Positions 29,309 to 37,918 of a DNA stretch of 64,000 nucleotides are shown here, piece by piece (position 1 is the first letter of the stretch; every line of letters starts with the position of its first letter). The translations under genes and the position numbers were made by a program. The stretch comes from Polaribacter butkevichii (GTDB taxonomy: Bacteria; Bacteroidota; Bacteroidia; Flavobacteriales; Flavobacteriaceae). The stretch is from assembly GCF_038024105.1 (NCBI RefSeq), contig NZ_CP150661.1, positions 2,003,001 through 2,067,000 on the forward strand, given 5' to 3'. Below the pieces are notes generated by a model. It worked only from the letters and a program-made list of their open reading frames with translations, searched no databases and was not told the DNA's origin.

Positions 29309-29674
29309 GCAAGTAATTGGCGGAAACCACTCAAGCACTTGAAATTTGCGGTTCAAAACTCTTGAATTTAAAAACGGAAAAAAGCTAGACACTCTCTCGC
29401 TCGGCAAAATTTGTAAAATTGGAGAGTTTTAGAAATTTAATCAAAATCAATTTACTCAAACCTTGAAAACCTAAAATTGCGGAATTTAGCAAAATGCCGG
29501 AATTTTCACTCAAACCCTGAATTTAGCAAGTTTGAGGAATTTAGCAAAACACGAAAAATCTAGAGCGTGAAATTCACTCAAACCTTGAATGACAAACTTG
29601 GCGGAATTACCACTCAAACGTTGAATTTTGAAAAATGAAAAAGTGCTACAAACTGAAAAAAAACAACTACTTGC
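29309..29674 (+). other. Cassette 12, no ORF (GTTGCAAGTAATTGG type)
   Basis: Tandem neighbour and near copy of cassette 11. Confidence 0.75.
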
Positions 29675-29801
29675 AACACCGTTTATAAAAAATTGCTAAA
29701 TTGTGCCTCATCAAAACTAGTCGCGTTTTTGTAAACCCCTATTTTCCTGCGGAAAATAGCCGTTCACTTTTAAACGCAACTTTCCCATAAACAACAACGT
29801 T
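29675..29801 (+). repeat. attC-like site 12
   Basis: Same body as sites 9 and 11; inner hairpin ATTTTCC-TGC-GGAAAAT. Confidence 0.8.
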
Positions 29802-29828
29802 GTAAGCAAGCTGTCCAAAAAAAAATCT

Positions 29829-30152
29829 ATGAGAATAATTACTTCGCTCTTGATATTTTACAAAAAACTGATTGTACCTTCGTTATTAATGGCTCTATTA
29901 AGTGGATTTGCATATAAGTATGTTTTAATTGCAATGGGGAAAATAGATTCTGATGCAATTCCATTATTTTCTTCTGGTGCTGCTGCGGGAGCATATTTTA
30001 TTTTTTCGCTTGCATTTCAATTCTTTATATACGAGATAAAAAACGCAAATGAATACTATTTTTATTATAACCTTGGCTTGACCAAATATGTATTATGGAT
30101 TAGTAATTTGATTATTAGTCTAATGTTAACATTGTTAATTCTGACTTTATGA
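29829..30152 (+). CDS. Cassette 13a: small membrane protein, ABC transporter partner
   Basis: 107 residues with three hydrophobic segments (about 11-30, 42-65 and 84-106). The stop overlaps the start of the ABC ATPase gene (ATGA at 30149), indicating translational coupling, so it is probably the membrane partner. Far too small for a standard permease; it could act as a multimer. Termini of the cassette are GTTGTAAGC / GCTTACAAC. Confidence 0.75.
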   Translation: MRIITSLLIFYKKLIVPSLLMALLSGFAYKYVLIAMGKIDSDAIPLFSSGAAAGAYFIFSLAFQFFIYEIKNANEYYFYYNLGLTKYVLWISNLIISLMLTLLILTL

Positions 30153-30805
30153 AAAAAATGCATGTTGACAGCGTATTAAAAAGTTATAATAATAGACAAA
30201 TCTTATCTGATGTGTTTATATCCTGTGAGAAAGGCGAAATAATTGGGCTACTTGGTAGAAACGGTATAGGAAAATCGACTTTATTAAAAATTATTTTTGG
30301 TTCTATAAAAGCGGAGAATAAATTTGTGAAAGTTGATAATAAGTACATTAAAGGAATATTTTACAATCGAAATTTAATAAAATACTTACCTCAAAATAAT
30401 TTCCTACCTAATCATATCAAGATTAAGACAATTATAAAATTATTTTGTGATAAGAAAAATGCAACAATAATTTCTAATAATCACTTAATAAAACAATTCC
30501 TTGATAAAAAAAGCAATCAACTATCTGGAGGGGAAAAGAGAATTATTGAGATATTTTTAATTGTTTTATCAAATGCTAAATATATATTGATAGATGAGCC
30601 ATTTAATGGCGTTGCTCCTATTCACAAAGAGGAAATAAAAAAGTTAATAATTGAACAATCTGAAAATAAAGGCTTTATAATAACAGACCACGATTATCGA
30701 AATATTTTAGATATTGCAACAAGAACGGTAATAATTTATGATGGAGGAACAAAAGAAATTAAGAATAATGAGGAATTAATACAATATGGATATATTCCTG
30801 AATAG
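30149..30805 (+). CDS. Cassette 13b: ABC transporter ATP-binding protein
   Basis: 218 residues, a complete nucleotide-binding domain: Walker A GRNGIGKST (36-44), Q-loop PQNN near 81, signature LSGGEK (125-130), Walker B YILIDEP (near 145-151) and switch His181 in TDHD. The short length and the coupled small membrane gene resemble export or self-protection ABC pairs rather than nutrient importers. It overlaps the upstream gene by 4 bp; the two form a two-gene cassette. Confidence 0.9.
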   Translation: MKKMHVDSVLKSYNNRQILSDVFISCEKGEIIGLLGRNGIGKSTLLKIIFGSIKAENKFVKVDNKYIKGIFYNRNLIKYLPQNNFLPNHIKIKTIIKLFCDKKNATIISNNHLIKQFLDKKSNQLSGGEKRIIEIFLIVLSNAKYILIDEPFNGVAPIHKEEIKKLIIEQSENKGFIITDHDYRNILDIATRTVIIYDGGTKEIKNNEELIQYGYIPE

Positions 30806-30823
30806 AAACAAACGCCAGCTTAC

Positions 30824-30949
30824 AACAATGCGCATAAAAAATTGCTTTATTCAGTAAAATAGAATGGTTCTAAATCAAAAAAATAATATATTTATACGCC
30901 TGAAAAATTACGATTTCAAAACTCGCAACTTTTCATGCTCAAACCCGTT
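30824..30949 (+). repeat. attC-like site 13 (variant body)
   Basis: AACAATGCGCATAAAAAATTGC against GCAACTTTTCATGCTCAAACCCGTT. The inner part lacks the CC-NNN-GG hairpin. The decayed site at 54393 has the same left arm. Confidence 0.65.
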
Positions 30950-30978
30950 ACCTGCAAGCTGAAAAAACTTACGAACTA

Positions 30979-31782
30979 ATGAAATACATTTTTTGGACAT
31001 TATTAATTCTACCACTTTTCAGTTCATACGGACAAAATGCAATTCGGATTTATAAAGTTGAAAGCAAAACTTTTGAAATCGAAAAAAAATATGCAATCCA
31101 AGAAATAATAATATATTCAGATTCTACATATTGTCATCGGAATTTTAGACTCGACGATAAATCACAAAAAGACGATTATCGATATTTTAAATCTATTGAG
31201 ACAAATGGTACTTTCAGAAAAGACGGAGAGTTTTATTTTTTTAAGCCAAACAACGAGAGTTTCGAAGTTGGACGTTATAAAATAAGTGATGAAGATATTA
31301 TTTATTACTACGATTGAAAAGAGGAAAAAATTAGAAAAGGAGCAAAATATAAAAGAGTAAAAAGCCAAGATTTACCAGATATAACTATTATTCGAGAGAT
31401 TACCGAATATACTTACCATAGAAGTATTGATAATGAATTGGAATCATCAATTACGGAAGGAATAATTGAATACGGTAAAAACTTTGATAAAACTGGTGGT
31501 TTTGAATATTACCAATATTATTACCCTGAAAACAAGGACTTAATACGAATTGAATATTCAGCCTCTACAGACAATTATCTGACCGAAAACTATTATTACA
31601 AAAATGGTTTATTAATCTATGCGGAAAGGGTAAACAAGCAATCAAATGGAGAAAATGAAAAAAAACGGGTTTACCTAAATAATGGATTTATAATTCACGA
31701 ATCCAAAACTGATTTTATAAATGCAAAATACTTAATTGAACAAGGAAATAAATATTTAAACGAATATAAAGCCAGCAGGTAA
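30979..31782 (+). pseudogene. Cassette 14: exported protein gene interrupted by in-frame TGA
   Basis: Two open stretches (30979-31317 and 31318-31782) lie in the same frame, separated only by TGA at 31315-31317; together they would encode 267 residues. A signal peptide (MKYIFWTLLILPLFSSYGQ) starts the first part. The second part is beta-rich and Tyr-rich (GFEYYQYYYPENKDLIRIEY) and has no good start of its own. A single C-to-T change (CGA to TGA) would explain it. The final stop lies at the attC boundary. Function unknown; family not recognised. Confidence 0.65.
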
Positions 31783-31904
31783 CACCGTATATAATTTATT
31801 GCTAGTTCTAGCCTACTTACGAAAATCCTCGCGGATTTTCTATTCGGTTTTTATTTGCTAAATTAGGTGTTTAAACCACGCAACAAACCATATACAACAA
31901 CGTT
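31781..31904 (+). repeat. attC-like site 14
   Basis: Arms CGTATATAA...TTGC / GCAA...CATATACAA; inner hairpin GAAAATCC-TCGC-GGATTTTC. Confidence 0.8.
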
Positions 31905-32270
31905 GCAAGTAATTGGCGGAAACCACTCAGACACTTGAAATTTGCGGTTCAAAACTCTTGAATTTAAAAACGGAAAAAAGCTAGACACTCTCTCGTTCGG
32001 CAAAATTTGTAAAATTGGAGAGTTTTAGCAATTTAATCAAAATGAATTTACTCAATCCCTGAAAATCCAAAATTGCGGAATTTAGCAAAATGCCGGAATT
32101 TTCACTCAAACCCTGAATTTAATAAGTTTGCGGAATTTAGCAAAACACGAAAAATCTAGAGCGCGAAATTCACTCAAACCTTGAATGACAAACTTGGCGG
32201 AATTACCACTCAAACGTTGAATTTTGAAAATGAAAAAGTGCTACAAACTGAAAAAAAACCAACTACTTGC
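31905..32270 (+). other. Cassette 15, no ORF (GTTGCAAGTAATTGG type)
   Basis: Fourth copy of the cassette 9 family, separated from the others by two coding cassettes; carries CTCTCTCGTTCGG instead of CTCTCTCGCTCGG. Confidence 0.75.
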
Positions 32271-32397
32271 AACACCGTTTATAAAAAATTGCTAAATTGT
32301 GCCTTATCAAAACTAGTCGCGTTTTTGTAAACCCCTATTTTCCTGCGGAAAATAGCCGTTCACTTTTAAACGCAACTTTCCCATAAACAACAACGTT
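32271..32397 (+). repeat. attC-like site 15
   Basis: Same body as sites 9, 11 and 12. Confidence 0.8.
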
Positions 32398-32794
32398 GGC
32401 AAAAACTCGGGAAAGGCGCCGAAATAAAGTCTGTTTTATAAATTTACTTCTTGCTTTTCCTCTCTTTTCAAAACCCAATTTCGGAAAATGTAGAAATTTA
32501 AAATTTATGGAACAGTCTCTCGCTCGTGAAATTTTGTAAAAATTGGAGAGTTTTAAAAATTTAATAAAATGGAATTTACTCAAACCCTGAAAATCCAAAA
32601 TTGCGGAATTTTTACTCAAGCCTTGAATTTAGCAAGTTTGCGGAATTTGGCAAAATACGGAAAAACAAAATGGTGGAATTCTTACTCAAACTCTGAATTT
32701 AGCAAGTTTACGGAATTCTCACTCAGAGTTTGAATTTTGAAAAAAAAGAAAATTGTGAAAAAGTTGAACGTAATAAAAAAATCACGCATTTGCC
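32398..32794 (+). other. Cassette 16, no ORF (GTTGGCAAAAACTCGGG type)
   Basis: About 400 bp; AGTCTCTCGCTCGTG and GGAGAGTTTT half-sites, then ACTCAAACCCTGAA / TTGCGGAATTT units. Near copy of cassette 29. A long minus-strand frame exists in both copies but follows the repeat motifs and is not credible. Confidence 0.75.
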
Positions 32795-32920
32795 AACAAC
32801 TTGTATAAAAAATTGCTACTTTTAGCTTAAACAAAGGCTGTTGCATTTTTGTAAACTTCTGAATTTCCGTTGGAAATTCCTCGTTCACAAAAATCGCAAC
32901 TTTCCATACAAAAATACGTT
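32795..32920 (+). repeat. attC-like site 16
   Basis: Same body as sites 6, 8 and 29; inner hairpin GAATTTCC-GTT-GGAAATTC. Confidence 0.8.
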
Positions 32921-32971
32921 GTGCCCAATTAAAAAAATCCGTTACATTAAAGAAATATAATTAAATGATTG

Positions 32972-32990
32972 TATCTTTGATAATATCAAA
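32972..32990 (+). promoter_or_regulatory. Putative -7 box and palindrome before Fic gene
   Basis: TATCTTTG (32972-32979) matches TAnnTTTG and overlaps the perfect palindrome TTTGATA-A-TATCAAA (32976-32990). This suggests a cassette-borne promoter with an operator. It abuts the first possible start codon, so translation may really begin at 33005. Confidence 0.45.
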
Positions 32991-33976
32991 TGATAGTATC
33001 ACGAATGAAACCACCTTACGAAATAACATCTTCAATTTTAAAATTAATAACTTCTATTTCAGAAAAAATAGGTGAAGTAAACGCTAACTTATTAAACAAA
33101 CCTTCTCCTAAATTAAGAAAACAGAACAGAATTAAAACAATTCATTCCTCTCTAAGAATTGAAGGAAATACACTTACAGAAGAACAAATAACAGCACTTC
33201 TTGAAAACAAAAGAGTTATTGGTCCAAAAAAAGATGTTGTTGAAGTTTTAAATGCAATAGAAATCTACGAGAATTTAGATATTTACAAACCATCTAATGA
33301 AAAGTCATTTTTAAAAGCACATAAAAGCTTAATGAAAGGCCTTGTTGAAGATGCAGGAACATATAGGAAACAAAGTGTTGGAATTGTAAAAGGCACTAAA
33401 GTAGAACATGTAGCTCCACCTTTTGGAAACCTTCCATACTTAATGAAAGACCTTTTTGAATATTTAAAAAAGTCAGACGAAATTGAGTTAATTAAAAGTT
33501 GTGTTTTCCATTATGAAATGGAGTTTATACATCCATTTTTAGATGGTAATGGAAGAATGGGAAGATTATGGCAAACTCTAATATTAATGGAAAAATATCC
33601 AATATTTGAATTTTTACCTTTTGAAACTTTAATTAGTAACGATCAAGAAAAATATTACCAGGCTTTAGCTGAAAGTGATAAATCTGGAAAATCAACAAAG
33701 TTTATTGAATATATGTTAGGAGTAATTGATATTTCAATAAGTGAATTATTGAATTTCAATAATCGAACATTAAATGAAAAAGACAGATTAGAATATTTTG
33801 TTTCTTTAAATAAAATTCAATTTACTAGAAAAGATTATATGGATATATTTAAAGATATTTCTGCTGCAACTGCAAGTCGAGATTTGAAAAAAGGAACAGA
33901 ATTAAAAATATTTGAGAAAACAGGAAAACTAAATAAAACAATATACAAACTAATAACTGGGCACAACACCGTATAA
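32990..33976 (+). CDS. Cassette 17: Fic-domain protein
   Basis: 328 residues. The Fic core HPFLDGNGRMGR (residues 181-192) is complete, including catalytic His181. The N-terminal inhibitory helix motif S-x-x-x-E-G is present (Ser54-Glu58-Gly59 in SSLRIEGN), the class II arrangement of self-inhibited Fic proteins that usually transfer AMP to proteins. A C-terminal winged-helix-like region follows. The start may be Met6 (33005, MKPPYEIT). The last residues (GHNTV) and the stop come from the attC. Cassette termini GTTGTGCCCAATT / AACTGGGCACAAC. Confidence 0.92.
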   Translation: MIVSRMKPPYEITSSILKLITSISEKIGEVNANLLNKPSPKLRKQNRIKTIHSSLRIEGNTLTEEQITALLENKRVIGPKKDVVEVLNAIEIYENLDIYKPSNEKSFLKAHKSLMKGLVEDAGTYRKQSVGIVKGTKVEHVAPPFGNLPYLMKDLFEYLKKSDEIELIKSCVFHYEMEFIHPFLDGNGRMGRLWQTLILMEKYPIFEFLPFETLISNDQEKYYQALAESDKSGKSTKFIEYMLGVIDISISELLNFNNRTLNEKDRLEYFVSLNKIQFTRKDYMDIFKDISAATASRDLKKGTELKIFEKTGKLNKTIYKLITGHNTV

Positions 33977-34089
33977 ACTTTATTGCTAGTTTTAGCTCAC
34001 TTGGGAAATTCCTTCGGAATTTCGCCGTTCGTGTTTTATTTACTAAATTCACTGATTAAACCACGCAACAAAGCTTATACAACAACGTT
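33965..34089 (+). repeat. attC-like site 17
   Basis: Same body as site 4; inner hairpin GGAAATTCC-TTC-GGAATTTC. Its GTATAA supplies the Fic stop codon. Confidence 0.8.
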
Positions 34090-34099
34090 AGCATACATT

Positions 34100-34771
34100 A
34101 TGAAAAAAATTACGTTCTTATTAATATTCATCTGTTCATTTGCAAATGGACAAAATATCAAAGAACTCTATACCGAAAAATTTGAAAGCGATTGGAAAGT
34201 GTACGAAGATGAAAACTATGTAAAAAAATTTATCGACACAACTGTTATTTACAAACTTAAGAGTGGCAGAAGTCCTGAACAAGAATTATTATATAAAGCA
34301 AAAGAAAACCTCAAAAAAAGAGCTGAAAAAATTTCTCAAATATTTTCGAATTTAAAACTGAACTTAAAGGAATTTGACTCTCTTGTTTTTATAGAACAGC
34401 GTTCGACCAATGTAAACCTTGAATATGATTTTGTAAAAAAAGGAGCGATAATCACTAAAGATAGTATTTATGGGTTTACGTATGACCTAAATAAAGAAAA
34501 AGTAGAAATTGAAAAATATGATTATTTTAAAAGCTCAGAAAACGAAACAATAAGTCAAGCCAAACAAATTATCGGAAATTTAATATTATCTGCTAAAACA
34601 AATTATTTAGACACAATTGCAAAAGTGGAATCTGATATGTTTGCTGGTCCTTTAAAAGATGTAAGACCAGAAACCGAATTTGAAATTTTGATTTACAATA
34701 AGAGGAAAGCTAACGAATTAAGACGGATTTATTTACACGAAACATTTGTTCGAATAATGAATCAAAAATAA
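34100..34771 (+). CDS. Cassette 18: exported protein of unknown function
   Basis: 223 residues from the ATG 11 bp after the cassette boundary; the frame is also open back to 33983 through attC sequence, which I discount. Signal peptide MKKITFLLIFICSFANGQ. The mature part is charged, with helices (KENLKKRAEKISQIFSNLKL). No domain recognised. Termini GTTAGCATACATT / AACGTATGCTAAC. Confidence 0.7.
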   Translation: MKKITFLLIFICSFANGQNIKELYTEKFESDWKVYEDENYVKKFIDTTVIYKLKSGRSPEQELLYKAKENLKKRAEKISQIFSNLKLNLKEFDSLVFIEQRSTNVNLEYDFVKKGAIITKDSIYGFTYDLNKEKVEIEKYDYFKSSENETISQAKQIIGNLILSAKTNYLDTIAKVESDMFAGPLKDVRPETEFEILIYNKRKANELRRIYLHETFVRIMNQK

Positions 34772-34779
34772 CGTATGCT

Positions 34780-34906
34780 AACACCGTGTAAAAAAAATTG
34801 CTTAATTTTAGCTTAATCAAAGTTAGTCGCATTTTTGTAAACTCCTATTTTCCTGCGGAAAATAGCCGTTCACTTTAAACGCAACTTTCCTTAACACAAC
34901 AACGTT
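34780..34906 (+). repeat. attC-like site 18
   Basis: Arms CGTGTAA...TTGC / GCAA...TTAACACA; inner hairpin ATTTTCC-TGC-GGAAAAT. Confidence 0.8.
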
Positions 34907-34919
34907 ACCACACATTTGA

Positions 34920-35723
34920 ATGAACATCGAAAACAGAACTAAATTAGAGGAATGGCTCGACCAAAATTATTGGTTCGAAGACGGATTTATATCTGAAATT
35001 AATGATTCAAAAAACGGACTTGAAATTGTAGTCGGATATCAAACAGTTGGAACATATGTCGCAGGAGAAAAACAAGAATTAAAAGAGTTTAGTTTAAAAC
35101 CAATCGGACTTACGAATTGGACTTATAAAAAAGAACAATTCTCACCAACAAAAGAATCTTGTATTAACAGAATTGACTTAACGGAAAGAGGAATTGGTTT
35201 AAAATTCGATACAGAAAGTGTGTTTGAATTGAATTGTGAATCAATAGAAATTAGCGAACCGAAAATCACTCAAACCTATACAAAACCTTGGATTAGTAAC
35301 CGTGAGATTTATATCACAGCAACCGAAAAGGAAGTTCCAACAGCCAAATATTGGATTGAACAATTTGAAAAAAACGGAATTGAAACAGGTTTTAGATATT
35401 TTGAGAGCGAACTTATTCAATCCGAAAAAGTTCCATATCCAGATTATAGTGGATATTTTATACAAATTCTAAATAAAATAAGTGAAACTCAAAAAGGTCT
35501 GTTCTTCAAATTTGTCGGAATTGAAAAAGGCGAATTAAGAATCGGATTTGAAAATGGAGATGAAAATAAAGAGTTGTTTAAAATCGTTCAATTAATAGTT
35601 TCAAATTGGAAAAACACAACAATTAATTCTGGAAATGTAAAATTTCTTGGAAAGGAATTTAAAGAGTTTTTAGAAAACGGAATATATCCTGAACGAATTG
35701 AAAAGATAAAAAACGTGTGGTAA
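34920..35723 (+). CDS. Cassette 19: cytoplasmic protein of unknown function
   Basis: 267 residues, no signal peptide or membrane segment; mixed alpha/beta with many Glu and Lys. ATG is 14 bp after the boundary, and the stop (TGG TAA) overlaps the attC start. No recognised motif. Termini are identical to those of cassette 3 (GTTACCACACATTTG), although the gene is unrelated. Confidence 0.7.
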   Translation: MNIENRTKLEEWLDQNYWFEDGFISEINDSKNGLEIVVGYQTVGTYVAGEKQELKEFSLKPIGLTNWTYKKEQFSPTKESCINRIDLTERGIGLKFDTESVFELNCESIEISEPKITQTYTKPWISNREIYITATEKEVPTAKYWIEQFEKNGIETGFRYFESELIQSEKVPYPDYSGYFIQILNKISETQKGLFFKFVGIEKGELRIGFENGDENKELFKIVQLIVSNWKNTTINSGNVKFLGKEFKEFLENGIYPERIEKIKNVW

Positions 35724-35847
35724 CACCGTATATAATTTATTGCTGGCTTCTCGCCTACTTACGAAAGTCCTCTCGGACTTTCTTGGTCGGTAATTATTTA
35801 CTAAATTAGTTGCTTGAAACACGCAACAAACCATATACAAACACGTT
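35722..35847 (+). repeat. attC-like site 19
   Basis: Arms CGTATATAA...TTGC / GCAA...CATATACAA; inner hairpin GAAAGTCC-TCTC-GGACTTTC: compensating changes against site 14. Confidence 0.8.
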
Positions 35848-35886
35848 GGCAAACATTTTGACCAAACCCAAAACTGAAAGAAAAAA

Positions 35887-36393
35887 TTGAAAGCTGAATT
35901 TATTTACCAACCTACTTCTGGAGAATATGAAGAGAAAACTTTTGACTTAAATACAGTTTGGAAAAGTCAAATTTGGAGTTGGACAAAATTCACAACAAAA
36001 GACGGAATTGAATGGATTGGAGCTTTTCGTGGAGAACCAAAGAAAACTGTAATTGCGGAAAAAATAAATCAAGTGGCTGTTTTGACAAGTGATGGACTTT
36101 ATATATTGGATATTGACAAAAGAGAAACTCTCTTTTTTGACCAACAAACTGAATTTAGAGAATTAGCCGAATTACCAACAAAGGACAAATTCATTATTGC
36201 GGATTATGACCAAATTGGAATTATTGACAAAGATTTTAAAACAAAATATCTAAATCTCGATTTCGGAATTGACAATATTGTGTTTAGAAATTATATCGGA
36301 ACGAAATTGAGAATTAATTTTGAGAAACTACCTGATTATGATATAATAGATGGAGTTTTGAATACTGAAAACTGGAAAATTGAGACGGAATAA
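35887..36393 (+). CDS. Cassette 20: cytoplasmic protein of unknown function
   Basis: 168 residues with TTG as the only usable start (an in-frame TGA lies 12 bp upstream). Beta-rich, with repeated short strands (KINQVAVLTSDGLYILDIDK, KFIIADYDQIGIIDKD) resembling a partial propeller. No family recognised. Termini GTTGGCAAACATTT / AACGATTTGCCAAC, pairing with a one-base bulge. Confidence 0.65.
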   Translation: MKAEFIYQPTSGEYEEKTFDLNTVWKSQIWSWTKFTTKDGIEWIGAFRGEPKKTVIAEKINQVAVLTSDGLYILDIDKRETLFFDQQTEFRELAELPTKDKFIIADYDQIGIIDKDFKTKYLNLDFGIDNIVFRNYIGTKLRINFEKLPDYDIIDGVLNTENWKIETE

Positions 36394-36406
36394 AAAACGA
36401 TTTGCC

Positions 36407-36533
36407 AACACCGTGTATAATTAATTGCTTTGGCAAGTGCTTATTTGGAAAATTCCTTCGGAATTTTCTCGCGTTCGTTTTTGTTTACTAAATTAGTTGC
36501 TTAAACACGCAACTAACCATACACAATCACGTT
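36407..36533 (+). repeat. attC-like site 20
   Basis: Arms CGTGTATAA...TTGC / GCAA...CATACACAA; inner hairpin AAAATTCC-TTC-GGAATTTT. Confidence 0.8.
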
Positions 36534-36567
36534 GGCTGTAATTAAAAACCGAAATCAAAATTAACAT

Positions 36568-37161
36568 ATGAAATTAAAAAGAAATTTATTTACAATTCTA
36601 TTTTTGACAATTAGTGCAATTGGAATTGCGCAAGATTATAAAAATGAACTGAAAAAGGAATTTAATGATTATTTGAGTACAATTGTAAATATGGAATTTG
36701 AAAAATCTATGGAATATATTGTTCCTGAATTTTTTGAAATTATTCCGAAATCGCAAATGATTAAGGTTATGAAAATGACTTTTAACAATCCAGATATGGA
36801 ATTTGAAATAAAAAATCCAAAAATCTTGAAAGTTAATGACAAAAAGGAAATTGAAAAGAAATATTATTCACTTCTGACTTATTCAAATCAAATGAATATG
36901 AAAATAAAAGGAGAAGAAGGAGAAACAAAAGACGAAAAAACAACGAGAATAAACTTGACTAAATTGTCATTGGAAAGCACTTTTGGTTCTGAAAATGTCG
37001 TTTATAACGAAAAAACTGATTTTTTTGAAATTCAGTCTCAAAAAGACGTTTATGCAATTTCTGAAAGTGGAGAAAAAAACTGGAAATTTTTAGTAATTGA
37101 AAAGAAACAGAAGATGATTTTGGAAAAATTACTACCAAAAGAATTGAGTGAAAAAATATAA
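36568..37161 (+). CDS. Cassette 21: exported protein of unknown function
   Basis: 197 residues with a signal peptide ending near GIAQ (residue 21). The mature part is helical, Lys/Glu/Met-rich, with no cysteines and no known motif; the general shape is that of small flavobacterial exported proteins of the NTF2-like type, but this is only an impression. Termini GTTGGCTGTAATT / AACTACAGCCAAC. Confidence 0.7.
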   Translation: MKLKRNLFTILFLTISAIGIAQDYKNELKKEFNDYLSTIVNMEFEKSMEYIVPEFFEIIPKSQMIKVMKMTFNNPDMEFEIKNPKILKVNDKKEIEKKYYSLLTYSNQMNMKIKGEEGETKDEKTTRINLTKLSLESTFGSENVVYNEKTDFFEIQSQKDVYAISESGEKNWKFLVIEKKQKMILEKLLPKELSEKI

Positions 37162-37174
37162 AAAAACTACAGCC

Positions 37175-37300
37175 AACACCATATATAATTTATTGCTAGC
37201 TTTTTGCTTACTTACGAAAATCCTCGCGGATTTTCTTTGTTAGTAATTATTTACTAAATTAAGTGCTTAAACCACGCAACAAACCATATATAAATACGTT
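37175..37300 (+). repeat. attC-like site 21
   Basis: Arms CATATATAA...TTGC / GCAA...CATATATAAA; inner hairpin GAAAATCC-TCGC-GGATTTTC. Confidence 0.8.
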
Positions 37301-37751
37301 GCCAAAAATTGTCCAGAACCACTCAAACCGTTGGAAAAAAAACAATAAAACTCTTGAATTTTAAAATGTTAGACACTCTCTCGCGAGTCAAAAATTTAGT
37401 TTTTTATAAAAATTAAAAAGGTTGAAAATATATAGATTCTTAAAACAAAGTTTGTGGAATTTTTACTCAAACTCAAAATTTTAAAAGGCGGAGAAATCTC
37501 GTTTTTCAAGAATAAAGGAAACCACTCAAATGTTGAATTTCCAATTATTGCGGAATGAAAATCTTGGCGGAATTATCTCTCAAACGTAAAATTTGAAAAT
37601 TAGGAAAGATCTCGTAAGTCAAAACATGAAAAAACACTCAATTGTTGAATTCCAAATATTGCGGAATTGAAAATATTGGCGGAATTATCTCTTGAACGCT
37701 AAATCTCGAAAATAATAACCAAAATAGGAAAAACAAAAAACAAATTTAGGC
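37301..37751 (+). other. Cassette 22, no ORF (GTTGCCAAAAATT type)
   Basis: About 450 bp, near copy of cassettes 10 and 30-32: ACACTCTCTCGCGAGTC, GGCGGAGAAATCTCG, repeated CACTCAAATGTTGAATT units. Confidence 0.75.
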
Positions 37752-37878
37752 AACACCGTGTAAAAAAAATTGCTTAATTTTAGCTTAATAAAAATTAGTC
37801 GCATTTATATAAACTTCTATTTTCCTTCGGAAAATAGCCGTTCATTTTAATCGCAACTTTTCATAACACAACAACGTT
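37752..37878 (+). repeat. attC-like site 22
   Basis: Same body as site 10; inner hairpin ATTTTCC-TTC-GGAAAAT. Confidence 0.8.
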
Positions 37879-37918
37879 GTGTGTAATGCACAGAAACAAC
37901 AGTAATAACAATTAAATT

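Noticed and set aside
32335..32888. Minus-strand open frames across cassettes 15-16 and again at 45052-45614
   Set aside because: They run through attC sites and the iterated non-coding motifs and are alike only because those DNA repeats are alike; no domain or start context.
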